From Tomocerus qinae (Eukaryota; Arthropoda; Collembola; Entomobryomorpha; Tomoceridae): DNA of 64,000 bases. Positions within the stretch are counted from its first letter, which is position 1, and every line of letters starts with the position of its first letter. A model generated the notes under the pieces. The model saw only the letters and a list, made by a program, of their open reading frames with translations, was not told where the DNA came from and did not search any database. The stretch spans positions 117,106,375-117,170,374 of the forward strand of contig CM034546.1 in assembly GCA_020055645.1 (NCBI GenBank), read 5' to 3'. Of this stretch, positions 11,818 through 26,500 are shown piece after piece. Made by a program: the position numbers and the translations under genes.

Positions 11818-13765
11818 TTGAGGAAAAGTCCGACTTCTATGAAAATGTATTTCAGATTATTGCGAAATCTGATGGAGCACAATTGATTAAAGTAATATTA
11901 TTGATTAATTTCTGTATATATACGTAATAATCTGCTGTAGTATTAGTGAACAGTTATATAGTACGATGTTTACAAAGTTATTAGCGATCTATATTTCCTT
12001 TGCTAGAGTTGCTAATATGAAGCCTATCGGTTGATTTATTGCTGTCTTACTCGTAGAGAAATTGATGTTCAGTAGGCCCAGAGAATTCTCTCTGATGAAA
12101 TAATGAAAAATGGTTTCTGGGAAAGTGAATTTCAATAAGTTACCAATTAATGGGTGGTTGATTTGGTTTTGTATTCGTTGTAGGTTTAGAAATGTAAATA
12201 AAAATTGGAGTGGGTTTGAGAGTGATTAGACTTTCTCAATGCTCTCTCCGTTGAATGTGTTTATTTTTAAAACGGCTGCGTGTACTATTGCATTGTTGAG
12301 ATGTGTAGGATAATGTAGCAAATTGAAATAGAAAGGCTAAATACTTTCGTTGTGTCTTCGTTTGAATGCACTATTACAATACCTATACAGTTTACACTTT
12401 ACACAGTGTACGTCGTAAAACGGGTTGTACAGTATAATAGTGGAATCGTTGAATGTATAATTACAATGTGTCGTTTCTTGTCTCGGCTATTACTTTGTCT
12501 GATTCTTGTCTCAATCGATTTCCGTGCTGACTGCAGGACGAAACAAACTAATCAGAATGAAATAAACGAAAAAAAAAACCAAAACGAACACACACTTAGC
12601 TACTTTTAGTATATTTCACGCAACTGTTCAACTGCTTCGAATCTTGTAAGTACAAGTAAAATAAATTGCAGGTAATAATAAAAATGCTCCCGTTATCACC
12701 AGTTAGATAAATAAGTCATTTGTCAATGTATCTGTAATGTTTGTAAGTGTAGGTTGAATTTAATAAAGATAGTGGATATTTTGAGGAGAGTACAAGTATA
12801 CTGTTGAGTTTTTTGTTTTGTTTTGATCTGCGTAGCGAGACGTAACCAAAGAGAAGGACCGGGGAATCAGCTATTCCTCCGATGAATAAAGGTGACGTGA
12901 CTGAAATTGTTTAGCTAGAGTGTTTGAAGGAGGGCATGAAGCTTTTAACTTTTATTTCTATCTGTTCCACGAAGCACGAACAATTTGGTGAAATATCGAG
13001 AGGAAAGGTTGGAAGCGGAGCATAAAAGAAGCACGTTGTGCACAACTCGTCGAGGTAAATAGATAGAGATAGATATAAATGCAGAGAGTTTAGAGTTGTT
13101 ACGTGAAAGTTATGTTGCACTCTAGTTTTGCACAATGAAGAAAGTAAGTACACAGAGGTTGTTGGTGTGAGTGAGGAGGAAGAGAAACACTAATAGTGTA
13201 ACATGGAACAATTCTTTCTGTCAAATTGGATCGTCGGTGGCTATACGAGTGCAACGCAATGAATGTAAGTACAGACAATACGTTTTATGATGATATCTAC
13301 TATGATGATATAGGAGGAAGGAGAGAAACTATCTGCACTTGTATATACGAATTCCTAACCACGCGAAATTCTCTATGCAAATTATGTTAGGATATACTTT
13401 TGTACATATGTAATGTGCACTCTCTATATGTACTAATAATTGTTAACTTGCAAACACGCTGTCTATTTTAGACTTGTATGTTCCATTGTCAACGTTGCAC
13501 TACTATAATTATGTCGGAACGATTAGGATCTGTATCTTTGAGCTATACAGAGGTTTTTTAATATGCTGTCTCCTTATGAATCCGAAGTCAACGTCAACTA
13601 GCAAACTAAAGTAATTTAAATTGGCCCCAGGAACAAGTTTTCCCCAAGAAGGTTCCCATCCAAAATTCTCATTGACTATATATCTCCATTAGCCAAAGAG
13701 TTTATAATACACTCGGTTGTTGTACTAGTACAGTGTATAGAGAGAGATAGATAGGAGGAGAGATA

Positions 13766-14110
13766 TTAAGATAAGCGTGTGTCGCCGTTTTGCTGCTCTT
13801 TCTGTTCCTCGTCCTCCCTATGTAAAACTGATACAGAGAGAAGATGGTCCAAGGCGACGGCGGGTCTAAGAATATCTCTCAGTGGCCTTCTCAGACTCGA
13901 CTCTTGTCTTAGAATAGAATTGATACACTCTTGAGTTTGGGTTGTAGTAGCGAGAGCATCCGTTGTTTTCAAGACATGTATATCTATGGCTATACTTGTA
14001 CTGTCAGAACTTCTGGCAGAATGAGAAGTTGAGATGCTCTGTGGAACTTTGTAGTAGGCAGAAGTAATAGTAGGTGTATTTCTCCAATGTTGTAGAATTA
14101 TTCCGCCCAT
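13766..14110 (-). CDS. Unrecognised 114-codon ORF, doubtful
   Basis: A single open frame starts at a true ATG (14110) with an in-frame TAA nine bases upstream. It encodes a Ser/Thr-rich, polar protein with an acidic/basic tail (HREDEEQKEQQNGDTRLS). There is no signal peptide, membrane segment or domain that I recognise. It is more GC-rich than its flanks, and 114 codons without a stop is long for this base composition, so it may be an exon or a domesticated fragment. It lies upstream of qvr-like gene 1 on the same strand and could instead be part of a leader exon. I do not recognise it and assign no function. Confidence 0.15.
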   Translation of the reverse strand: MGGIILQHWRNTPTITSAYYKVPQSISTSHSARSSDSTSIAIDIHVLKTTDALATTTQTQECINSILRQESSLRRPLRDILRPAVALDHLLSVSVLHREDEEQKEQQNGDTRLS

Positions 14111-17100
14111 CCTTAATTACAGTTTATTCTCTCGTTGCCATTACAAATCAGCTCGTGTCCAACTTGGAATAATTGGAGTTGCTCTAAAGAAAGCAACCAT
14201 ACATCTTCTACACTAAACATTCTGTCTTCTACTTACTTGCTCCTCTTAGATATAAAATCCTAATAATGTCAATTAAAAGGGCAGATGCAAAAAATACACG
14301 TGAGTCCCCTTTGGCATCTACTAACTACTCAATATGCTTCTACACAATCGACTACTGTGTAAATGGCACATATGTGACGAATTTATTATTGCTATTTCTT
14401 CGAGGTGGGTTGGATAGTGGATTAGCTTCCTTGTTTTTGGCTGAGGTTATCACATAAATAATAGTTGCTTTACGTTGCTTTATTAATAATTTTCCTTAGT
14501 TCACGCACAGTTAACGTATATCACGAAACGTTTATTGTGTAAGAAATCACACTATACAGACTGTGGGTATTCAATAGTTAATTAGCTTGGTTAGTAAGGT
14601 GAAAATAGAAACGTTTGAAGGGAAAAGGTGGATTTAGAGTACAGAACAGTCCTGTTTATTTTATTTCGTGGGTTTTTGCTGTCTGGTTTTAGTAACTGTT
14701 ATTATAGACCGGTGATTGTGCTCTAGCATGTAAGTAAAAGGACTGTTTTGCTTTCTTCGTTTAGTAAAGTATTAATGGGTAGTAGGTATTAGGTGTAGCA
14801 GAATGTACAATGTAGTTAATGTAAATAGTTTTTATTGGAATGGGGACAAAGCACGGGAGACAGGAGGACAGACACAGCACAACTGAGAGAGCAGGTGTTT
14901 AGATCTTCAATTCTGCCAGTCTAATTGTAAGTCAGCTGTAAATCATAATGCAGATAAATGTGTGTCTGCAGTTATCTGCCGACACTTTCGGCTGAGCATT
15001 GGACATGTATACTTGAGCAAATTAATTGAACTTGTGATTTATTTTAATAAGGAAGAATTCCCTGATCTTCTGAATGACAGGGATGGGGAAGGATGTCGTT
15101 TGTTGTGATGTTTTACAATTAGAATTGTGACTTGGCTAACAAATAGCAGTCTGGTTTTGTATACACGTAGGTATTTACTGTATCGATGTAGTAGTAGTAG
15201 TAGTTTAAGTTAATAGTGTGCTGAAGGCTCGGCCTTGCCGTGCTTTCTGTTGGTTTGTCGCTCCCTGCTTTCTCTGAATTGGGCCCGTTCACACGACTTT
15301 CCAAAAGGATGAATGGTTCCGCTTGCCCTTTAATTTTCTTTTCTGACGAATGTAATACAATACGAATTAATGTAAAGCAATAGGAAAAGATATGAGATTT
15401 TGACTTTCTGCTCTGGTTTACAGATGTTACGTATAGACTAGAGCGTGATGTACAGGAGTACTCGTCTATGTACTCACTCCTCAGCTTTGTTCACTTATAA
15501 CATAGTAGACAGGACATATAGTAAGTACAGTGTTAGGAAATGTAGACAGTCTAGTATGTAGGTATATTTTAATACACCGAGTCCGTTTCCTTCGCTTTCC
15601 AGGGAAATTCTTTTAAGCAGGAGCAATGTGGCAGTAGCAATAGGGATCTCGAACTTACTCACTTACTTAGCACTGTATTTGAGCTGAAGGAAGAGGCCAA
15701 GCAGGAATCGATGAGGATAGCGCATACTGCAAACCGAATGAAGAATAGCGCAAGTCTGTCCCGAATTTGAGTCGGATTTGTACCGCAACCCGGGTAACTA
15801 CACAACGCTCTACCTCAGCTCTAATATTCCCTACCAATTTGAACACAGAACATCCATATAGATATATCATATTATCAGCTATAGCTAAATAACCCGGAAT
15901 TGCAATGGATACGACTTTGCTACATATTTAATATATGTAAACATAACATTATCTGAATATTTCTATGCAAATACCTACTCTGGAGCCAACACATGATAGC
16001 AAACTACTTAGTATCTTCACATATACTTTATTTAGTTCACTTAGAATTTCTTTTAGACCAGGTGACATGTGCCATTCAGCTACTGCAAAAATACTCGTGG
16101 CATATGCCAAAATTAGGAGGAGAAAGTGGTACAAATTTCAAATGCTGGGCTCACTTTATTTGACTTAAATTGAATCGTTTTGCAAAAACATGAAGCTGAA
16201 AAGCACATAATGCCGTACATTACAATGAGCTTTATTCAAATAGACGGACCAATATATGCAAGCTACGAATGTTGCAATGCATCTGTCACAACCCACTACA
16301 GAATTATTCCAAATAGCCTCCCACTTTGACTTCTTTTTGTACAGTTTCAGTTGCTGGGCTCGAGTGTTTTCTATTTACTACTTATCTCCTTTCTATGATA
16401 ATATTGTAGTCATAAGACATCTTAAAACTTTTTGCTCAAAATCCAATTCTCTCATAACATGCCCGACCGTTGTTTGGTTTCTATGCTGCCTTTTCACCTA
16501 TGCAAAAAATACGAATGATATTGTCTGAATGGATTTCGTGTCTGTCTACTCCTAATGTACTTATCCTTGTTGTTTGCAGTCAATACACAATGCACAGCCC
16601 ATATAAATTAAACTCTTAAATTCTCCGCATTCTTCCTCAGAGAATGCCAAAAATTGTAGAATCGAGCTACAACTGTGCATACATGTACATTTGTCGTTCT
16701 GTCTATCTATATCTATCAAATATTCCATGTAAATCACGTTACATACTTTTCCTCACATCCGCAGTGTAAGCAAAGAATGGTATATTAGCTTGAGGGGGCG
16801 TTGTATACACATAAAAGATATAATATCTGAACCTGAATATAGAGTAAACATACTTATGCTTATAATATTATTGTGTTATGCACTAATATAGACATGTTAA
16901 TATGTCAATAATTTTTTATCTTGTCAGCCACATCCATTTTTGCTTCTCTTTCTGTTTGGAATCACAACATCTTTTCAGTTGTAAGTTTTGGATTGATGTG
17001 ACATTTATTAGAAGTGCCTTGTCAATTTATTCCGAGAAACTACATCGGCATATTATCCTGAGTCGACTTGTTAGTCGAGTCATGTATTTACTTCCTCTAA

Positions 17101-17335
17101 ATGATGATGCTATTAAATACGCGTACTGAATTTCCTATCGCATTGTTTGAAAATAAATCACGGGCACAAAGTGTGCTTGGAGATTTGATTGTATTTGAAG
17201 TGGAGAGTCAATGCCTTATCACTATCGCTAATCTATGAATCTGCACTAAAACACTATCTAAAAGTATGAATAGAGGCTGCGACAATATTATGCTTTACAT
17301 ATTGTGTCTATTGTCTATACTTACATATTTTATAG

Positions 17336-17418
17336 GAGTCAAAAGGGTTTCCAATCACGTCAATATAAGCAATGACTCACAATGGATCAGATATATGCAA
17401 AAAAATTCGTAGCAACGG
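17336..17418 (+). other. Candidate first coding or leader exon
   Basis: An 83-base segment lies between a plausible acceptor (ATTTTATAG) and a strong donor (GTAAGT). Near its end is ATGGATCAG in a fair Kozak context, giving MDQIYAKKFVATG up to a phase-1 splice site. No matching downstream exon was found. If spliced to the leader exon at 39707, the frame would stop after about 17 more codons, making it an upstream ORF rather than an N-terminus. Confidence 0.15.
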
Positions 17419-20400
17419 GTAAGTGTAAATACACGTAGAAATTCTACGCATATAATAAGCACGAAGAGTTACAAAAATCCTTCGAGTTTAATATGCACGT
17501 TCACGTAGGTATAATATTCTTTTTGTTTTGTTTTTTCTTTCATGCTAACGGTGATATCTGGTATATGGTACAGCGAGCTATAGTTGTTATTCCGTTTCGT
17601 TCTTTGGATAACTGTTTAGCAGTTTCTAGCTAACCAGTAAAGAGCTCGCAAATTATCAATGCATATGAGGTCGATAGTGCGGTGCGTTGTTACTACGCGG
17701 CAGGGCTAGCTTCTTGTAATTTTGTGAGATAGATGCGGAGAAATAGAAATTGGCAAAGGCTCCTGAGTTTATTCGTTTTCAAATCTTTTTGTAAGCACGA
17801 AATAATAGACCATCTGCTTCTTTCCGATCAAGTCTGCCTGCCCATTACGAAATCGTTAAATATTTAGTAGATACGTATTTTGAAATATCTTGCTCAAATG
17901 ACAAACACAGCATGATATGATTGAAAATTGACAATACACAAAAATACATCCATTAACACAGGATACATTCAAAACAACAAAATACTACTTAGTCATCAAA
18001 TGCATACTGATTTATGCTGATTTAGATGTTTGTTTTTGCAAGTTCCCTATCGTGCAAATCTGAAAACTGTTTACGAAGGTATTTGATTAGAATTGGAAAT
18101 CAGGATTTGACCACTATCTTATCATTCCTACCTAGGAATTCGAATTTAGTATATGACTTGAAATAACCTGGTTGATGGTTATTCCTTGCCCTTTGCTCTG
18201 TCTACTATTTCACGCCAACTTTTCTTATAAATCAGCAAGCCAAAGTTAAATTATTTGAATTTGGTTGCATTTCTACAGATATAGTACCTACCATTTTTGG
18301 GAAGCCAAAAATTACATAAAGTTTGCTATGAGTTGATATTAATTGGTAGACATATATTTTCTGTTACGTTATGGACAACTAAATAGTACAGCAAACTATA
18401 TTGAATGATGGACGCATTGTATTTAGATTCTTAGAAGATCAAAATCAACTCTTGACGTAAACAACAACATAAATTAAAAGTCCAAAAACAGACCACCCGA
18501 ATACAGTGACGTTTTGCTGAACTGGAACTAAACGTTTTTTGCTGAAATGTTCAGAATAAATTGTCAAGTCATTTTTAGCTCATTGTGACTCTTGAGAAGC
18601 AGTTGTCCACAATATGTTGGTTGACTGTCATACAGTATAAGTCAAAAAGCTTTTTGCGTAAGATTCTACTCACCTATACATTACCAATATTACACCCCGT
18701 TGTACGGTTTATGTATCTCTGTTCTCACAGAATGAAATAAACTGCGATAGAGTTTTCCATAGCGAAATCGTGAGAATGATTTCTAAATAACATTTTCCCA
18801 TGCGTACCATAATATGGCTATTCCATACTACATATTTGTTTTAACTACTTATATACTCACTTAATTAGTTGTTTGGGAGTTTTCCTGTCTTCTGATTAAC
18901 TTAATTAGGTTCTTAACTATAAGTATTAACTTGCCATGATACGTATTTAACACGTGTTAAAGGAAACCAATATACTACAATTGACATTTTTGACTTCTGT
19001 TTTGATTATCCTGGTAATTATCATGTGTTATTAAAACACATCACATTTAATAGCATATGGAATAAATCGGCAAGCTCCTTAAGGATAATTATAACGAAAT
19101 ATCAACATGAAATAAAATTACACTAGTATTTAACATCGTCAACTGTACAATTTCAATCCAATGTTCATGGCAGGTCATAAAAGTGGTTCTAAAAATGCAT
19201 ACTAGCGGCATAGCACAGACTCCAGCATCAGAATGCTATTTAGCAATGAATTTACAGTTTATATCTAAGTAGCGCAATCCGGGCCATGGTCGCCGCAAGT
19301 TATGCCTTTTTAATCCTCATCTATTGTAGCAATCAAGGCGAAACTTGCAGAGCCTAAGATCCAAAGCAAGTCCAAGCCAAAAATACCTGGAATCACAGGG
19401 TGACGTCGCCCCAGAAGAATTCTCCTTCCTTTCCATCTCCACCAATCCGCAGCCACTTTCTGAATGTAAGGATATTGCAATTACTGCTATACTTATCGCT
19501 ATACTCCTGACAAAAATTAACATATTACAAACTAGTATACGAGATTCAATCATTATCACTCGCAAGTCAGTGCATTTCATTTCAGCTCTCCATAAGTTGT
19601 ATTTATGCTTTTGCAAGTATCTTTCGCTGAAGTGATGACGATGCAATAGCAATACACCAACGCTATCTCTATACACAATATATTGCGATCAGCTCCATAA
19701 TGAATTTCTAAGATGATTGTGCATATACCAAGCTACAACTGACATAATGACGTCCTCCGCATGCTTTCTCATCTTCAGTTACACATTTCGTCATATTTTA
19801 TTCTTTATATTCAGGTCATTCGTTTGTGCATTAGTAATTCCATATGCTATTTCACATAACTCGCAGTCAGGGTATGTATTCCAGCTCAATGAGTCAGCTG
19901 CAGATAACCTTTCACTGTTCATTGTGATTTATTTTTATATCATCACACTCTTTACGGGATTCGATGTAATTTTATATCCAGGCAGGACTTTTACTGCTTT
20001 TAGATTCTGCTACATTATGATTGAAATCACTACATAACATTACATACACACGTACCACGTACTGATAGTATTCACACTCGAATTTATGTCCTAACACACA
20101 AATAAGGATAAAAATTATATTTGCTCATTTCATAATGCTAGGACAGTGTGGGCTATAAAATATATACTATAATCAATTACTCAGATTTAATAGATATTTG
20201 ACATTTGTTACAAGAAATTCCTTCGATATTAATATTCTATACACTATTTAGCAACATGTTATTGTGTATTTGAATTTTAATACATTTGCTTTGTCTATGT
20301 TTAGCATTTCAAAATGTTACATACCAATGTGGAGTAAAAAAGATGCAATGTGTCGTTTTATAAACTAATGATTGATGACAATGAATTTGTTAGTGAAGAA

Positions 20401-20510
20401 ATAAATGTCCCTGATGTAATGTTGATGTTACATTGAATTCTCGTCGGATACTTGCATTTGTAGTGAAATCCCAATATATAAAGCTGTTATTGTTACTACG
20501 AGTACGTATT

Positions 20511-20580
20511 TCAGTCCTATTCGGTCCAAATCAGTCCAATTCGATCCAAATCAGTCTAATTCGGTCCAAAACAGTTCAAA
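20511..20580. repeat. Tandem repeat, 20-bp unit, 3.5 copies
   Basis: The unit TCAGTCCAATTCGGTCCAAA is repeated three times (20511-20530, 20531-20550, 20551-20570) plus a half copy, with one to three mismatches per copy. Each unit is itself two related 10-mers, suggesting growth from a shorter repeat. Confidence 0.85.
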
Positions 20581-23500
20581 CAGGAAATGCTCTCATATGA
20601 AAGTCGAGGGCATAGTGAGAGCTGCTTTCAATATTTTACTATATGCGTAATAGAAGTTACTCTGTCACATTAATAGTATTTACCTATCAGTAACAGTTAC
20701 GTAATTAAATAAATGTAACTATTCCAAATCTTCAATCAACTGTGTTTCCTTAATATCTGCATTCTGCTACTTCTCAGGCTTTAAATTAAAGGCTTAATAT
20801 TTCACATTCAGTTTTACACTTTGATACATCAACTATAATTAATTGGCTATTCCTGAATTCAATACTTAAGATTACCTCAACCCATGGAAGAAAAGGAAGC
20901 GCAATATGGTTTACATATACAAATAGTATACATTTTTATAATTTACAATACTAGTACCTAAAATAATTGTATAGTTTCGCTGGAATTGTAATTAATAGGC
21001 AGACATGCGAGCAGAAGGTGTCTTGAGACAGTGCGTATGATATGCTTGGCATAGTTCGTGCTGTGGCTAGGCTTATGTCAAAATTAGGAAAGGTGTCAAA
21101 AGCACATTGACTTTTTACCTGCAATTTCCGCCTTACTTTGTTTTGGTAGTAGTTTCCTTCTAATTGCCCAATTACCATCTCTAGTTCTTAGTGTTAGCAA
21201 AATTCCACGAATGAGATATAAGAGCCATCAAAAAGTGTAGAATGTAGAAAAAATTCCGTAGGTTTTGCAACAACATTAAGATTTCCATGCATCAATTGCG
21301 TTTATTGCAATTTAAAAAGGAAATAGTAGTTGTAGTATGTAAACAGTAGCAGTATAATAATAAATAGGTATTACAATAGCAGAGCAGCTAGCAACGTCCT
21401 AAGATAGTAGGAAAACTAACGCAGAAATACATAGTTAATGACTTTATTCATTCGACGCACATTTATTTGACTGCAGCAAATAAGAAAACGCTACAGTAAG
21501 TAAGTATCTAACAATAAGGATTGCATTTTCATATGCACTATACTTATAAAATATGAAGGTACGCAGCATAATAATATACAATACTCTAACGTTGGAAGTT
21601 GAACCATCATTGAATCATGCTTGGCAAAATAGCTTTCCTGATTGTAGGTATAACTATGTTTAAAGTAGTAGACAAAGTATGTAAAGATATTATGAACATC
21701 ACTCCTTTTTATATAGTAGGCTAATGTAAATATAATTTTTAGAGCTAAAACGTTTTTACTCTGCTTGCAATCAGCCGAGCTTTCTCAAGCTCTTATCCTA
21801 CTTTACTGACTTCCAGTAAGGAAAGACATGCCAAACCAAGACTAAGAGTCTAGTCACTCAGACCCGACTCTCAAGCTAGATCTTTTTTCACATCCTGCTT
21901 CATGCAAAATAAGTCCATCCTGTTTTTCCAAGCAGTTCAGTTCATTCAGCAAAGCATGGCAAGGTAAATGGCTTCTCTCGTACAATTCTTTGCAGAGTAC
22001 TGTTGTAGAATGTGGAAAACCTTCCTTAGCAATTATAAACATAGTACACAATTCCATGCGAAAAATTAGACAGATTGAAAGGAGTACTCTTTAATTTGCA
22101 CTTGAGTTTCAGATCCTTTTATTTCCTTAACTTTCCATATTGCGTTTTTTATTTTACCGCTCACCTGAACCGTTGAAATGAAATTAAAAATCATAGCACG
22201 CTATCCCCAATCACTATTTAATATCTGCATACCATGGCTATAAGTCCCACCGGACACAGTGCACTTATTCTTAACACAATAGCCATTTCATTTCGGTAAT
22301 TATATGAATTTAGCATAGAAAGTTATTTCGTTCCAAAATGAATATGAAAATGATAAATTCTTTTTCAATTATAATCGAGTTGTTATCGTTAGTACATAAG
22401 TTTAAGTAGAATGAGACTGATTACATAGGACGAACACCTGATGGTCTGCTAGTTGATATTCTTCTATATTTGCATAGAGTAAATGTGAATGAATTGGAAT
22501 CTTCGAAGAAGGCAATGGCCGTATTATTGAAAAATATTTAAATTTCTATGTAAACTATCGATGAAGTTGAATTAATGTTTACATGTGTACCTCATTGTGA
22601 ATACATGAATACATTACGGATCCCATTTTATAGATAACTTATTATGCAATCAAGCATTCGTGGTCCGTTTCGCTTGTCGGCTAAATTAAAGCCGATCCAG
22701 GAATGAACGGCGTGTCCTGACCTGACCAAATACTTATTCTATGGATCAACCGGTATTCTACTTACATCTGTAAGCAGGCATGTTCAAATTACCAAAAAAT
22801 TATATGTACTTTGCATGGGAGATTCGAAGGTACCGATTTAATTAAAGATGCCTGCCCGAAGGAAAACCTGCTTTAACATTGAATGCAGCTTATAAGTAAT
22901 CTGCATAAACCTAGGAGAGGTGCACTTTCATGTTAGTTTTCTTTGCTAATACTCAATGGGAATAAAAATTGTATTACTTTTTTCGTATCTGAATCTTCAC
23001 ATTTACAACAGGTGTTATTGCAAGATTTTTTAGCTTACATGGTAGGTCAAACAAATGAAGAAGCAGAGTAGAATTTTTGCTGAATATTCCAGAATGCAAA
23101 ATTAGACATTGCTGGAACAATTTATATTGGGTTGTACAATTTTAATAAATTATAATACAGGTCATTATTTGGCAGTTTTAATTTCAAAATGTAGAAAATC
23201 TAATCATTCTTTATTGAGGCAATACTAAACTAATATTTACATATACTAGTACTTATTTTCCATTTGCACAATGAACATAAAATTGTTTTCCATCGCATAC
23301 CGCAGGAAGAGTTTAGTCAGCGTGAACAGGATGAATGAAATATAACTCGGTATTTTATGATGGGGAGATCTAGTTGGTTTTCAATTTTTGTAAAACGTAT
23401 AAGGCCTTGATTGTTGACTCCCACATGGATGAACAATGCTTTAAGCTGGAAAAAGTATTGTGTAATAATACGACAGGATGTTTTAAGTTTAAACAAGGGC

Positions 23501-26500
23501 TTACGTAATCCTTCCAGCGATATTATTTCATGGACATTTCATTATTCTGACTGTAAGTGTTTACTTGGTAGACATAACTCCCATGACGCATCAATAATAC
23601 AGGGAGAGAGTACCTAAGACATGACATATTACACTATGTATGATGTCACTTATCCAGAGTAAGAATAGCACATTTGGAGATAAAGAGCAGAACGAGGCAT
23701 TAAAGTTGCCATTCCTGGAAAACGAAATGGAGAAGAAGACACGCATACAAAAAGCATCCACTGGGGATGATATAGAATTAATGGGCAGGATGGGACGTGC
23801 AGCGAAATGCTGATGTATTAGACTTTTATGTAGGATTCTATTTTTACATCGGCAGTGTGGAAAAATGTTGGCAGTAATTCTCCCTAGTCCCATGTAATAA
23901 AAGCATCCAGATAATTCTGTTGAGTAATAGTTGTGCATTTGGCTGTCATTTTTCCTAAGGAACTCTAAAGGATGATATTGCTATTTTATATTGCGCAAAA
24001 ACGTTTGAAAGGACATGGACCCGAGAGGGAGATAGATGGAAACGCAAAAAGCGTAAAAAGATAGGAAAAGACAACAACAGAGCTAAATCAGCATCACGGG
24101 AGGAGGATGACAATTATTTGATAAGGTGAGCGAGGGATAAGATATGAAAGGCAGTTGCCATTGCCATTGCCAGCGGTGTACATAAATCATCAGAGAGATA
24201 TGAATTAGATTGATATGTCCTTATATACATATGTACGTGTTTGTCTGCAGTAACGTGAAACGTAATTTAGTAGTCCACTTGCTAGGAAGCTTTTATAAGA
24301 AGTATGGCTATAAAATCCATTGCCCACTGTGTTCATAGGATGGTAGTCAAGTATTTACTACCTATATACAAAAATATGCATTTGCAAGGAGTTGCAGCCA
24401 GGTAGGTATAACTTACACAGATAGATAGGTACATATGTTATCCAAAAGCAACAATGCACACCTACTGATAGTAAACTAACCATAGTGAAGAGTTGGAGCG
24501 AAAGGGCATGGACTTGGGCAATGCATGGAGAAGAATGTTGGAAAAAGCAGATGACCTGGACAGCAGAGTTCATCCAGGTTTAACTGAAATCTAACATTAA
24601 AATCTAGCCATAGCAGGCAAGGCAGGTTTGAGTTGTCTGAAGTGAAGGTGCTGCACTGGTCTGGCCTTGCCTGGCTTGGTTTGGATTAAACTCGGCTTTG
24701 CCTTAACTAACTGGCTCAACCATAAAACTTACACACACCAACTTGATATCCAACAAACACTACGTAGACTCTGGTTCATTCCAGAGAATGCAAATATTAG
24801 TTAACAAGTCAAGCAACAGAGTTATTATGTATACCATTGCATTATGTACTACATTGCCGAGCCGTGACATTGCTAAAGCCGACTTAAGAAGACTAGTGAC
24901 GAGACCAGGCCAAAGACCGGTACCAGCAGAATAATAAAGCATCCCAGACCACATTACAATATACGAGAATATAAAAGTCTCAGTCACTCTGCTAAGGAGA
25001 AGGCGTCAAGATGTGAACTCAACGCTCGTCTCACAATAATATGGCGATGGACATAAAAAGCTTTTTTAAACTTTGGAGTGATGTCCGCTTTGAGCTATGA
25101 GATAGAGCACATCAATTCCTAGTTCATGTTTTAATACAGGTAGAATAGTTCTCATTCCATCAACCTCCATACGTAAACAACTTCACAATAATAGATTTGC
25201 ATTTCAATCTAGATGCAATACAAACTTACCCCATACCATAATAAAAATTTGATGTATTGTAAAAATTGAAGACATATTATTAGTCTGCAAAGGATTTGGT
25301 GACGAGAAAAGGATACGCTACACTCTTAGGTATTTATTTAGACAGCTGTGACTGTAAATAGTTTCGTCTTTACATTTCTCAGAGTCTTAATCTGTAAGGT
25401 GCATCTCAATTCCTATTCCTCGTGATCATCTGATAGGGACTACTGGTTGTGAGTATAGATATGCATGTATCAAAGTATTAGAAAGGAAGGTAGTAGCATT
25501 TTCTAGTTTCTGCAATGAATTGCTTGCTATTATAATCTGCTGTAGATTCCATTTTCGATTCCATGGATGGAGAGGTAGGAGGACGATAGGGGCACGCATT
25601 AGGTATATTTATACGCGAAGGTGTTTGTAAATGCATGTGAAGGAAGGTAAGGTAACAGTGTACGTAGAAGGAGTGTGGACATAAAGGAAGGATGAGCGAA
25701 ATGGCAAAAGAAGAGAAGACGAGGCAAAGCCCTCTGGAAACAATTTTTTATTTCATGCAAACCAACATCCTACCCATCCTATAGATTAAGAAGAATATAG
25801 GCAAGGAGATAGTAGAACAAGGGATATTCACTTCTCAAAAGTTGTCCAGTTTCAAGTTTGTTGCTCCCTGGTTTGCTCTGCTGTTGGTGATAATATGATG
25901 GTGGCTCGTCTTTCTTGAGTCAAAGTCTTTACTCGGCTCGCTCCGCTGACTCCCTTCCATGTCTTCCCTTGGCTTTCTTCTTCATTCTCTTCGTTCCGCA
26001 ACTGATTGTCAGACCAAGTCTGCAGTTTCAACTCCCAACCTCAACTCGTCTTCATATTTTAGCCAACTTTGAACTTTTTACTCGCGGTAATACTGCAAAA
26101 AACACATCTTCATGAAAAATCTTGCAACGCATTGCGTTGGAATAAAGTCACACTCCAATCACGACAACATCCTCACAAAGAATCTTCCAATGACAAAATC
26201 ACTTAACCAGATTGAGTCTAGCATGAAAAACTGCTTTCTTGACGTTTAAATTACAACAGCTGGGTACTCTGGGACCGATAGATATAAAATACCTCATTAT
26301 TTCACACATTAATAATAATATGTAACAGGTCCAGCCAGTCCCAATGCGCATCAACTTGTGGAATCTGTTTCTAGGTATAAGTAACCAAATTAAAAAAATT
26401 GCTTCAAAGAAATACTTACATACACCGTTGTGAGTGCAGATGATTAGGTAGTAATGCATGGACAATCATTTATTATGTATATAATATAGTATGAGAATTC

